Assembly: GCA_037013685.1 (NCBI GenBank)
Contig: CM072919.1
Location: 47,609,616-47,673,615, forward strand
Length of the DNA: 64,000 nt
From: Acridotheres tristis
Taxonomy: Eukaryota > Chordata > Aves > Passeriformes > Sturnidae
Direction of reading: 5' to 3'
Part shown: piece by piece, positions 39,475 to 51,183 of the stretch
Layout of the letters: each line of letters starts with the position of its first letter
Position numbering within the stretch: position 1 is the first letter of the stretch
Position numbers and translations under genes: made by a program
Notes under the pieces: model-generated
What the model was told of the DNA's origin: nothing
Seen by the model: the letters and a program-made list of their open reading frames with translations, nothing else
Database searches by the model: none

Positions 39475-40774
39475 TCTGTTTATTCAGGGGTGGTCTTCAG
39501 GTCAGCAATAGTAGGTGCTTCAAGAAAATATTGGTGTTTTGGGACAGTGACATCATTTCTGTTGTGTGTGGGCAAGCAAGAGTGATAGTCCTTTGCTTTC
39601 CTCAGTGGGAGAAATCAGCAAGTATGGTATGGGCAGAAGGTCAGTTGTTCCCAGTCAGAAAGTGCTGACCCTTTGCAAGCTCATCAACATGACTTTCATT
39701 TGTAATGACTGTGCTTAAATAAGTCTTTGTTCATTAAAATATGCAAGCAAAGCTGCTTGTTCTTTCTGTGAATAGTGAGATGCTGATTTAATGAGGAACA
39801 GCAAAAGGATGTATGTGGAAGCTTGCCACTGTTCAAAATGGTGGGAAAGTGCCAAGGTAGCAATGCATAGAGCAGATGTGGTGATCTCACTTCTCCAAAG
39901 CCAGTATGAATTAAAAGCATTTGCTCCAGAGTTTGCCTAATGGTTGATTATCTTTCCTTCCCCCTTATCCTGTGCTTCTTCCCAGTCAGATCTCATCCCT
40001 CAGCATAAATCCAGCATAGAGGCTTTGCTCCTGTGGCCACCAATCTAAAATGCAGTTTGCATGCAGACACATTTCAATCACTCATACCATGATTGGCGGC
40101 TAACTGTTGTTAAACCACAATTATTGATCCACTGCTTTTGCATTATGTGGGTGAGGAAACGTAGCCTGTTGATTGCTGACTAGATAGGAAGGAAGTGTAG
40201 AGCTCCTCTAACCTATGTTCTTTTCATGAAATCTCCATGTTGGTGAGTTACTCACTCTGCATTAAAAGGTGTTTGATTTCACTGAAATGGCTAAATTAAC
40301 ATGAATGGGTGCGTTTAATATACCTAGGATGGGTAATAATTGTCCATTGCAGTTGTATCTAAGTTGGCTGACAGGTTAACTGCTGAGAAGTAGTGTACCT
40401 GGAAGAACAAGCCTGGTGTAAAACTTCTTCCAGGGCAAATATACCTGTGTGATATATGCTAAACTTTTACTGAGGAAATGTTTCTTCACAAATTATGCCG
40501 TCACACAAAAAAAATGCATACTGCATAAACCTTAATTGGTTCAAAACTGTCCAATTAATTTGGTTCAAATTATTTTCAGGTAACTGTTTTGTTAGTGCTA
40601 GTTTTGCTTTTGAGTCATATTTATAGTTCTGTTTTAACAGAACTGGCCCAAAAATTGACATACAGAAATCAATTAATTAATACTGGCATTGACTGTAGAT
40701 GACAGTGACCCACAGTGTAAAATGCCAGGTTATTCTATTATACAGGACAAAAGGAAAAAAAATAAGTATATGCA
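39475..40774. other. Non-coding stretch
   Basis: No gene recognised. The segment 40040-40340 is low in simple repeats and contains Runx-like AACCACAA and CCAAT-type ATTGG words, which is compatible with, but does not show, a regulatory element. A TTGGTTCAAA word occurs twice at about 40535-40568. Confidence 0.6.
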
Positions 40775-40893
<119 letters not shown>

Positions 40894-43800
40894 AAAAATA
40901 GGTCATCTCTCCAAACTTTGTGTTTTAGCTTGGAAGGATGATGAACAAGAAAATCTAAGATGGAAAATTTGTTAAAAATGAAACCTGAAGGACTGAAACA
41001 AAACTGCAATTCTAATAACATTTTATTAGTGCCTGGGAGCCCATGCCTTTCTACAACCCCCTGAATGTTTTATTTTTGTTATAATTACAGTATCTTGCCT
41101 GCACTTTGTCCCTCTGATCCTTTGTTAAAGCCCAGATCACTATGTGCAGACTGTGCTTGTAGGTGTGATTTATTGAGTGACAAGTAGCTGTAGGGTAGAA
41201 CACACGCCTCTGTACCTGAGTAAAGTATTAGACATCACAGAGCTGGGGGGGGCGAGAGAGAGAAGAAAAGCACAGAGCAGTAACACAGCAGCTCCTGGAT
41301 ACAGATCAGACAAGAGGTTCTGCCACAAATCACCTAGAAACATGTCAGACGCTGCATGTTTGTTGTTTTACACTGAGGGCACAGCCGTAGTCCAAAAGTA
41401 TTGATTCTTTTCTTTGTACAGAGACAGAAACTGTCAGCTCTAGCAGGCTGACCTTGGTATGGCTCAGACAACTATTCCCCACCCTGCCTACCATATGAAC
41501 CCCACAGGAAAAGTCCAGGCAAGATATGCCAATGTCCGTTTCACATAAACAGAGAGAAACCCAAGCCTGCCGAAACAGCTCCTGTCTCACCCTCCAGAGG
41601 TCCACGGTAGCAGTTCTGCACCACATTCCCTATGACAGAGAATTTGATTTTTACACTTTTTCAACATTCAAGAAACATTTAATTCTACTTAATCATTCAG
41701 GTATTCAAGAACTGCTTACAGAAAATAATGACAACAATACTAACAACAATAGTAATTAATAAGAAAAACAAGAACAAAAATAAGAACTTCCACTTCTACT
41801 TCTCACAAAGAAAAAGCACTTGCATTGTTTTTTATGGGCCTGTTTTGAAGAGTGAGAAACAAGCCCACTTTGCACTAATCACAGGCAGAAATGTTGTAAT
41901 AGAATTGTAATTGTTTGTGTTAGTATAGTAAAATGATCCAAACATATAGTACATATAAAAACTTGACCATACTTCTGGGAAATATTTCAGTTGACTTTAA
42001 ACATTCTTTTGCATTTTCTTGCGATGTATTTCATTGCAATAAATTTATGTGGTGCCTTTTTCAAGGCTTCACTCTTTTACTGATATTATTTCCCTTCTTT
42101 TAAACATCCTTTTGTTCCCCTCCCAAGCTCTAACGCGCTCACTTATTGTGTGATGAACAGAAATCAATATTAAGGAATACTATCCCTATGCAAAAGGTTA
42201 ACTCGAGTAGCAAATTTGACTCCAACAAGTATATGTGGTTTGGTATCTGTGAAAGTAGAGAAGGTCTGTAAAGCCTTAATCTGTCTGTAGTTATCTTCTT
42301 CATCCATGTTTTAATACAGCTCCATGTTCTGATGTTACACGTCACCAGTTTCCATCATCGTTTGGTGAATGCATTTTTGCTGTGGGAGCATATGAAATGT
42401 AAAACTCACCATAGATCCAATTAACATAGTTAATTCTCTTTTTATTTAAAATCCCACCTTAAAACACAATGCAATTGGTCCTTGGAGTATTTGCCGCCCA
42501 TATTTAAGGTGCTTTGTAGAAGAGAGAGAAAAGTAATGTGGGAAAGCATTTTACTTAAATTTACTTAAATACTTTACTTGTGTTTTACTTAAACCGGAAA
42601 TTTAATATAGTTAACAGATGAAGGAAATCCAAAAGGATAACTAAAGAAAGGACTGTATAGAGCTTGTAGTGATAAGTTATTAGAGAATTTCTTTGGTGTA
42701 TGAGTTGATTATTTTTGTTATGGCTGTTATTTGGGTTTTTTTAGCTTGAAAGTATATTCCATAGTTTTTGCAGCTTTCCAAGGAAGAGTGTAGATCCAAA
42801 GAGAGATCCATTCAGCTTTGTATTATAAACGATAAGCTATCTAAATCTGTGTTTCTGCTGGAATCTGTCATTTAACCATATTATGTGGTATGGAAGCACT
42901 ATATCACCAAGTTAGAGTAGTTTTGTCATGTCAGAAAAAGATGAAGCAGATTGGTAATAGAAGTCCCTGAAGGATCACAGCATATTACAACTTTTTTAAA
43001 GTCCTGCTAAGCAAAATAACTTTTGAAACTTTTGAGTTTTGAAAATTCATATAATATTGAACCCTTTACTGAAATCCCACTGATTCCGGGAAATGCTATC
43101 TGACATTTTGTAAGCATACTGCCATATTAGTATGGCCCTTCATTCAAACAATGTGTTACTTATATGCAGAACTCCCCCTTTCTTCTGAGAAACATGGGGC
43201 CTCATCATCACTGGAGAAATTTCATTGGTTTTCAAATCCTAGCTATTGCAGTAATGAAAATGTATTAGGAGAAAATAGTTTTCTTCTTTTGTTGTTATTT
43301 TCTTTGGGCTTTTTATAGTGGTTTTTTCATGTTTATTCTTCCCATTTATAATTATTTTCTTTTTTTTCACTCAGTAATGCCAAAGAAAGGCACTGCAAAC
43401 AGTTTGAAATTGATTGAAATTTATCTAGTTGCCTAGGTTTTTGACAGAGGAGTGCAAATGAAACTTTCGTTTCAAAATGAAATTAGCTGTCTTGCAGACT
43501 GTGTCATTTCAATGCTTTATGTAGCATTCTGAAAACCATCCAATCTTAAAGGAAATTTTTGAGAATTCTTCTACACTAAATTACTTCCTGTCACCAGGAA
43601 GATGATTAATACTGAAGTGGAACCTTTGCTTTCTCCTCTTTAAACTGTTTCTATTTGTTATAAAGAGCATAATTAAACTGGAGAGATACGTCTTCTATTC
43701 CTTATGCCCTCTCTACTACTACTGTAATTAAATTTATTTTTCCATATTGAAAACTAACATTTAAAAAAATCTGTTTTCACTGTAACAAAAAAAAAAGAGA

Positions 43801-45347
43801 GAAAATAATTTGTGATTTTTGAGCTATAGAATAATACAATTTTTCTATTTCCAACCCTTTTCCAGGTTGAAGAAAAAATATTTAAAAACCTATGGGGGTT
43901 TTTATTATTCCATGAAAAACATTGAGTGGTGTTATATTCAGAGATGTAAATGATTCCCAGATAAAAAATTTCTTTATGATAATAAGGATTCACAGGGATG
44001 GGTATGCAATAAGAAAACTGTACAACTCAAATATTACAACATAGACATAAAAAGAACAGGTACTATATTTAATTTTTCTGGAAGCAGAAATGCAAATATA
44101 AAAATGGTAGTGCACTGGATGTTGCCAGGTCTTCTGAAACCCATGTAATACTTGTGAACAAGCTATTCTTTTCTTTCTTTATGTCAGTCACATGATGTAC
44201 TTATGCTTTTCAGTACTGTCGACTGGGTTATGCCTTCCCTTGATAGTATGATGTCAGGAGAGGGTCTATAAATCACTATGTAATATGCAGGTCTTTTGAA
44301 AATGAACCAAAGGTTTATTGCCAGTAACAGACCAGTGGCCTTATGTGGACTTTACATGAATAAAACAGATTGATGAGCCATTTTATAGCATTACAAGCTG
44401 TATTATAAATATATCACCCTTTTCAGTAAATTAACGTGTAAAACAGTCTAATGAGATACCAGTTATAATCTCCCAGAGAACTGAAAACACTACTAACCTC
44501 ATAGACCAAGTGATTCAATTTTAATTAAAGGCTAGAAATGTAGAAGTTTCAAAAGGCTTTCCCTTGTTTTATGAGGCCTTTTTTAAATTTCCTTTTTGAA
44601 TGTTATATTAAACAGGATAGTAATGCAATACTATCACGAAACTATGTATGACACCTTACAAAATGTGATGGGTATGGGGAAATGAGAGATATATAAGGAA
44701 AGGTTTCAACTTGGATAGAATTATAAAATTGATTACGTTTTTTGTTATATTTTAAAAAAATTGCCAAAATTCCTCAAGACTTATGTTGAAATATATGGAG
44801 TCAAGCAATTCATATTTATGAAAATCATAAGACAAGGGGGAAAAAAAGAATTAATAAAAGGAGAAAAAACCAATGAAAAATAGTGAGTGTCCATGATTGT
44901 TTTTTGGGAATATGGCTAGTAAACACTTCTATATGAGTGCATTTTCTACATGTTTCTGCTTTGTCCGGATTTGTGTAGTAGGTAGCAGGAAGTTCTGCAG
45001 AAATATATAAAATCAGGAATTTGTTTTGCCCTGACTGTTTGTAGGAATAATAACTTTGAGCAAATGAGCGTTCATGCAGTGCATGGGAGAAATTGCTTAA
45101 CAGCAAACCTCTGACAATAGGAGTATACTACATACCAGGTATTTATTTTCATGTATGAAAAATACCAGTAAAAGGAAGCAGAAAAATTGTATGTGAAGGA
45201 GGAAAGACAAAAACAAACTGGTTAGCCTCTTACTATAGTTGTTGCTGTTAATTCTTTGCTGTTAACAATCTTTCTGTCCAGCTGGAATTATTTAAGTATT
45301 TTTAAACTTTTTTTTTTACCTTCTCTTGATCTCTTACTTTGCTATCA
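40894..45347. other. Non-coding stretch with a small tandem repeat
   Basis: No gene recognised. TTACTTAAAT is tandemly duplicated at 42551-42570, with related TTTACTT words continuing to about 42592. An AAC/AAT-rich low-complexity stretch lies at about 41724-41790. Open frames such as 41345-41626 (-) have no recognisable domain. Confidence 0.65.
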
Positions 45348-45367
45348 AAGATTTGGTATCAAATCTT
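45348..45367. other. Perfect inverted repeat, 8-bp arms
   Basis: AAGATTTG at 45348-45355 pairs with CAAATCTT at 45360-45367 around a GTAT loop. TATCAAA words repeat on both sides. No role is evident. Confidence 0.8.
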
Positions 45368-46559
45368 GATTATATCAAAATGACGACAAAACAAAACTTT
45401 AGTGGGGTTAGTAGGTTTCAAAACTTATGCACAGATGTTTCTCTATAGAATTGATTTGCTTAGACCATGTGATTTTAAAACCAGTTTTAGACTCAGAATT
45501 TAAACTTAATCTTTACATAAAAAGAAGAATTAATCACCTGTCATCTATTAGTTTAGAGGTCCTTGAGAATTTTTGCAATGGGACTACTATTTGAAAACTT
45601 TACTTTTATGGCTAGTTTAGAGACTAGCATACAGTTAAGAACTCACAGGTAGATTTTAATTTCTTTTTACTGTGAAGCAGACAGGCAAGCAAGCAATTCA
45701 GCATTTCACACATCAAAAAAGCCTTGGTTACACAGTCTAGTAGGCAAAGCTCTGAAATTTTTAGAATTTATAACAGTATTTTGCATGAAAAGCCTAAACA
45801 TTTGAGCAAAGGCCAAATCTACAGGGCTCTTTGCCAGGGGCTCTTAGCCAGTGGTATAGGGCTCTTTATACACTGTGGATCCATATCCTTCACATAATTC
45901 AAAGGAGATGCTCCATTAATATCCTACTTACTCCTTTAAAAGTGGTTGGAAAGTAAACTCCCTTTTTTACAACTAATCCATGCATATAATTTCTGTTTAG
46001 GATTTCAGACAGCCTTCCAGTTTTGATATCATTGAATATTTTGTATGGTGCACATTTGGTCTGTACACAGAGTATATGAAGGGTAAGGGCAGTTTTCAGA
46101 TCTAAATAAATAGGGCAGATCCTGAAGCTCTATGACAAACCCTGTATTACAGATCCCAATTGAAACAATGGGACCTTTACCTGAGCAAGAAAGCTGAGAC
46201 CTAGAAACTAGGTTCAAGTCTCTCAATAAATAGTCCTTCTATTTAGTCCTCCAAACTACTGTTTGAAATCAGTAGTTCATTTTGCCTTGAGATCTTTAAA
46301 TTAGTCAAGATGTTGTATCTTCTCTGTAAATATAAGGGTCCTCATTCTATATTCATAACAATCTTGTGCCTGCTTATGATCACTCTGTTTGCCTGAACTA
46401 CTCAACTTGCAAAAACCAATAAAAAATAAAAAAATCTAGTAGTTCTTTGGGCAGATCAGAGTCCTCTAAAATTTTACACTAATCCTCTGTGTGCATTAGA
46501 GGAAAATTACACAGTCTTAGCAAGATGTATCAGCATTTCAATGTTATGAATATTGTGAA

Positions 46560-47431
46560 AAGTTTCATGATGGCACTAAACTGGGAGCAGTAGCTGATCC
46601 ACCTGAAGGCTCTGCTGCCATTCCATGGGACCTGGATCAGCTGGAGGGTTGGGCAGAGAGAAACCCAGTGAGGCTCAACAAGGGCAAGTGCTGGGTCCTG
46701 CACCTGGGGAGGAGCAGCCCCAAGTGCCAGCACAGGCTGGGGCTGACCTCCTGCAGAGCAGCTCTGTGGAGAAGGACCTGGGGCTCCTGCTGGATCATGA
46801 GTTCTCTGTGAGCTGTCAGTGCCCCTGTGGCCAGGAGGGCCAGCAGTGTCCTGGGGTGCACTGGGAAGAGTGTGGCCAGCAGGTGCAGGGAGGTGATCCT
46901 GCCCCTCTACTCAGCCCTAGTGAGGCCACACTTGGAGTGCTGTGTCCAGTTCTGGGCTCCTCAGCACAAGAGAGACAAGGAGCTACTGGAGAGGATCCAG
47001 TGGAGAGCCACAAGGATGATCAGGGGTCTGGAGCTTCTCTCTTATGAGAAGAGACTGTGGGAGCTGGATCTGCTAGGCCTGGGGAAGAGAAGACTGAGAG
47101 GGGATCTCATCAATACATAGAAATATCTCAAAGGTGGGTGTCAGGAGGGTGGGGCCAGACTTTTCAGTGATGCCCAATAGCGGGATGAGGAGCAATGGCC
47201 AAAAACTACACAAGAAACTTCATCTCAACATGAGGAAGAATTTCTTTACACTGAGGGTGACAGAACACTGAACAGCTGCCTGGGGAGGTTGTGGAGTCTC
47301 CCTCCCTGGAGACACTCAAAACCCACCTGGACACGTTCCTGTGTCACTTGCTCTAGGTGACTCTGCCTTGGCAAGGAGGTGAAACTAGGTGATCTCCAGA
47401 GGTCCTAACAAGTGCATGATTCAGTGACACT
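46560..47431 (+). mobile_element. 5'-truncated CR1 LINE, reverse transcriptase C-terminal half and 3' UTR
   Basis: This is the longest element in the window. Translation in successive frames gives the C-terminal half of a CR1 ORF2 protein: a decayed reverse-transcriptase catalytic box (FHDGTKLG in place of the usual FADD-type motif, from 46563), then GWAERN and NKGKC at about 46650-46690, VEKDLGLLLD in a second frame, and [32 protein letters not shown] and KRRLRGDLI back in the first frame to 47117. The 3' part (GAAGAATTTCTTTACACTGA; GTGGAGTCTCCCTCCCTGGA; GATCTCCAGAGGTCCT) matches the CR1 C-terminus and 3' UTR, ending near GCATGATTCAGTGAC. Two frameshifts (about 46740-46755 and about 46818-46826) and a TAG stop at 47118-47120 show that the copy is dead. 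The upstream part of the element, including endonuclease, is absent. Confidence 0.95.
46827..47120 (+). pseudogene. CR1 ORF2 remnant (reverse transcriptase C-terminal segment)
   Basis: This is the longest stretch of intact frame in the CR1 copy. It encodes [40 protein letters not shown] and RRLRGDLI, which are characteristic of the region downstream of the reverse-transcriptase catalytic core in CR1 ORF2. It ends at an in-frame TAG where related copies read on into a KYLKGG motif; here that motif follows directly after the stop (AAATATCTCAAAGGTGGG, 47121 on), so the stop is a nonsense mutation and not the natural terminus. The copy has lost its 5' half and cannot be functional. Confidence 0.9.
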
Positions 47432-49625
47432 TTGCTATAAAGGGTATTACTTCTTTTACACAGAGTTTTTTTCTTGTTTCTTCAGTATTTATTTGGCTGA
47501 AATCAGAGTAATAATCTTTGTGATGTATCTAGACTCTGTAAATAGGGAAACTTAAACAGACTTGTGTGGAAAAGGCACCTCTTGGTATGCACGAAGGTGC
47601 TATACTTTAGAAACTTAATAACATATATACAATCACATAGTATTTTTCCTGCAATGGTTCCTGCAACTGTAGATTCTTACATTCTTGGAAGTAGTTCCTA
47701 GAAAGCTAACACTAAATATTCAGTTTGTTGTTTCTGCAGACTTTCATGGCAGAAAACAGTCCTCAGAAAACAAACACAAAGGAGACACAGACTGAGAGAA
47801 TGTTCAGAAGCATTTTGAGTAACTTCATAAGAACCTGTTAATATATACACATCTAGTTTTGTTAAAGAGAATTTTGAAAAATGCAATATTGAGGGACATA
47901 ATCCTCTCTAAGAATTATTGTGATGCTTGGGCAGTTTATGGATAACAATATTTAGCTATTTAGTGGAAATATTTCTTTAAACTTTTCTTCTGGTCCTTAG
48001 TTCTAGTAAAGTGTTACTTCTGATGCTGGGTGCTATTACCACCCACTGTTGTTCAATGACTGTTCACCTCATGACATATGGTCCTAATCCTTACATTTCT
48101 AGAAAAATAAATCATTTCAGCGTTACTCTTTGTGGTGGAAACAAGCAAATTAAACACCTGTAAAACCCAAGTTAAATATGTGTTTGACTGGATGAGGAGG
48201 AATAATTTCATGTGAACATCTCTTTAGAGCACTTAGTAGGGTATGTTTGTATTTCCGAACCATGGAGGATGAGGAAGAAGACATATCCAGAAAAGGCTTG
48301 GAACAGTTTTAATCTGGAGGTGCCTGCTTTTAGGCATGCAGACAGGGAACTGCAGATTTTCCTGTCCATGATATCCCTTTGTGTTTTTGCAGTGAAATTA
48401 AAATGATTTTCTAGTTCTGTTACTAGTTGTCTGGAATGGAATTATTATCTCAGATTTCCAGTGCTTATTTTCCCCTTTCACTTTTTTATTTTAATTGATC
48501 TTCTCCTTATTTCCCACTCACTTTTATGCCATCCTTGCTTCTTTCTTATGTGATGTCATTTTTCTTTCCATTGCTGTAGCATTATTTGTTACCCTGTTAG
48601 CCGCTGTTTTATGGCAAAATCCCCAACAAATTTAAAAGAAAAAAAAATCAAAACAAGTCTGATTTAGGCAACTAGCACAAGAGAGCAAACAGTATTCAGC
48701 ACAGCAGAGCTACCCATGTTCGTGAAGACCTATAATGTCTGTTTTGCTCCTTGACTGAGGTTTTCTCTCCTCCTAGCTGGGACCAGAGACTGTGCTTCCT
48801 TTGTGTTCATGCAATATTTCTCAATATGAGGACAGGGTTCTCTTTGGGTAGGTTATGGCAGGTTTTACTTCCTCACATAGTCTGCTGCTACTCAGGTATT
48901 ACCCAGGTTAAGGAATAATAGTGACTCAGTTTTCTTTCTACCCCTGCTCTCTTGCCCACCCATGTGCCTATTACTGAAGTGATGAGGGGAAGTGATGGTT
49001 ATGCAGAGGGACGTAGTATTTAGGAGAGCTGTAATTTACTTCTGTCATTTATTTCCACTACTGGGAATCAAAGAGGCATCTTGGTTTTGCTTTAGAAGCA
49101 TCAAGACAGCTAAAGAATGGCTTAGAAATAGGAGGAAATGTTAAGAAAACATTTCAGTCATGCTGATTGCCTAATTTCAAAGTGCTTATTCCAATTACTG
49201 GGTTCTCACTTCAATAATGTTTTTACAAGAGGTCCTAGGACCTTCACAGAATCCACTCCTTTTTCTTTCCTCTTTAAAGTGCCTGAGGAGACAGTAGAAA
49301 ACGTTGCCCTAACCATAATACTTCCTTATCATTGTCATCACTAGTAACTTTTAACAGAATTTATTAATGAAAAGCCTGCTCTCTTTTTCATTTTGGTATT
49401 TAAGTGTCTTAACAATGATCACTAATCTCTTCAATTTTCAGATTCACAGTTCTGTGCAGAGATCTGATGTCCTTGTTTGTGTGTCCACTTGTTTTTTTAT
49501 CAAAACTTGTTTTGTAGAAATTACCAGAGAAGCAGAACAGAAAAGTGAAAACTGTCCTGCTAAGAATGTAATAAAATGTAGAAGTGATCAATGCACTTTG
49601 GCTAACAAACTGTGAAAAGAGTGCT
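47432..49625. other. Non-coding stretch without recognised features
   Basis: AT-rich sequence after the CR1 element, with no supported gene or RNA. Short open frames (for example 49367-49615 +) have no recognisable domain. Confidence 0.65.
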
Positions 49626-49719
49626 GGGGGCGGGGGGGATGGTGTCAGTGTTTATTTTGGCCTATGAAACAATTAAGATAAATCTTAACTGTGATAGGCA
49701 GGTTTAAGCCAAATGCTAA

Positions 49720-49736
49720 ATGTTGCTAAGCAACAT
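49720..49736. promoter_or_regulatory. Palindromic X-box (RFX)-like site
   Basis: ATGTTGCTAAGCAACAT is a perfect 17-bp palindrome about a central A. Its core GTTGCT-A-AGCAAC (49722-49734) fits the general pattern of RFX-family X-boxes, two GTTGC-type half-sites in inverted orientation. A further half-site GTTGCT follows at 49738-49743. A run of G's (49626-49638) lies about 85 bp upstream. Binding is inferred from the motif alone. Confidence 0.45.
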
Positions 49737-50123
49737 GTTGCTTTTAGTGTTTGCTTATGGCGAGACAATACTTGGCAAATATAGGCAAGCTCTCTTTTTT
49801 CTCTTTCTCCCACATCTTTGAATTTTACTGAGGACTATTATTGTGCTTAAAAGAGAAGCAGGATGTTGCTGTGGAGCTGAATGCAGTTGGGTGTACAGGT
49901 ATTAATTTTATGAATGTTCGACAAAGGTTTAGATTGTACCTGGTGTTTTTGCAATATAAATGGATTTCCTAATTCCATCACTTTCTAAGAACAAAGGCTC
50001 AGTCTTCAAGGCAGTATCTATGGATAATTTTCTGGAACCACATTCATCCTGATATTCTAGCCCCAGCCCATCTGAAAAGAATGGGTAAATGATAGCCTGG
50101 AAAAGGAAGTTGTGGGAGGAGTC

Positions 50124-50133
50124 ATATATATAT

Positions 50134-50168
<35 letters not shown>
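50124..50168. repeat. Compound (AT)n(AC)n(AT)n microsatellite
   Basis: A short AT block, about 17 bp of AC dinucleotides (50134-50150) and a second TA block to 50168, followed by AAATC. It resembles the compound repeat at 5593-5663. Confidence 0.95.
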
Positions 50169-50471
50169 AAATCTTCACCTACATAGGGGTTCACTGCTTT
50201 CTATGGCTGAGGTGTCATTGGCTTCCATGTAGCCACTCTCTAGATGTATTGAATTCCCCAAATGAGCCTCAGCACTCTAAGAAGAGATTGTTGGAGGAGT
50301 TTTTTGTCTGTATACAGTATGGGATGGGAAAGAATGCCTCTCTTCCCACTACCCAGCCAGAGACATTGACAGAGAGAGTAATTGCAGTCGCAGTTATTGG
50401 AGTGCTCAAAAGTTAATTTGTAAATATCTCTGTTGAATATCTTTCTGTTCATGGGAAAAAAAATAGCTGAG

Positions 50472-50509
50472 ATTTTTTGGTTTTTGTTGGTTTTTGGATT
50501 TTTTTTTTA
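50472..50509. repeat. T-rich tract with TTTGG units
   Basis: TTTTTTGGTTTTTGTTGG followed by TTTTTGG and a T9-10 run. It is another reverse-orientation member of the A-run plus AAACC-type tract class. Confidence 0.85.
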
Positions 50510-50982
50510 ATAAAAGGCTGTAATTTTAAATTATTTATTTTGATTTACAGGATATTTTCTGTAGAAGGGAATGCTGACAGTACAGCAGTTAATGATATTA
50601 AAATACCACAGAGATTAAAACACGTAGTAGTATTTCCTTAAACGTTTTAGAATTTTTCTTATCTGAAAATACTTTTTGATATGCTAAGAATTAACAAGGA
50701 TGTTTAAAAATACTTAAAATTGCTTTTCAGATTGGTACAATCAACAGAAATTGTAGCACTGGATTATTTCACATGGAAAAGATCTCCCCAAGAGGTGCTT
50801 TTCAATAGAACAAAGGTATCATTATCATGTGGGTAACCACTCAGTTATTGTAACTAGTCCTGTTTATTCTACATAATTCTCATCATGAAGACAAATAATC
50901 CATCAGCAAGCAAGCTGATTTCTGATTACCTTGTTGAAAGGCTGATGTGGTGTGTAACTATGCCCATTGTATTTTTGCCTAG

Positions 50983-51183
50983 GATTTCCTGGACATAAAA
51001 ATGTCTTCACATTCTCTGCAGCACATGCTCAATGAATCTCACGCTCCCAGGAATTGCCAGGCCTACTGCACGTGCATGAGCCGGCAGTCTGCAGAGCGAG
51101 GAAGGACAGTGCCTGGGGGACCTGTCGGGATTAGTGCACGTGAATGGACCACCTGGGCTACTGACCCTTCCCAAAAAGTCTGA
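50983..51183 (+). other. Weak terminal-exon candidate
   Basis: A plausible splice acceptor (CATTGTATTTTTGCCTAG, ending at 50982) is followed immediately by a frame open for 66 codons to a TGA at 51181-51183, with an ATG at 51001. CpGs are denser here than in the flanks (about seven in 200 bp). The predicted peptide includes SHAPRNCQAYCTCMSRQ and matches no family I recognise. The minus strand is also open over 51007-51252, which weakens a coding reading. Two CACGTG E-boxes lie at 51069-51074 (inside the palindrome TGCACGTGCA) and 51137-51142, so a regulatory element is an alternative. Confidence 0.2.

Noticed and set aside
46637..47013. Minus-strand open frames opposite the CR1 element
   Set aside because: They are antisense shadows of the CR1 ORF2 remnant, which reads on the plus strand.
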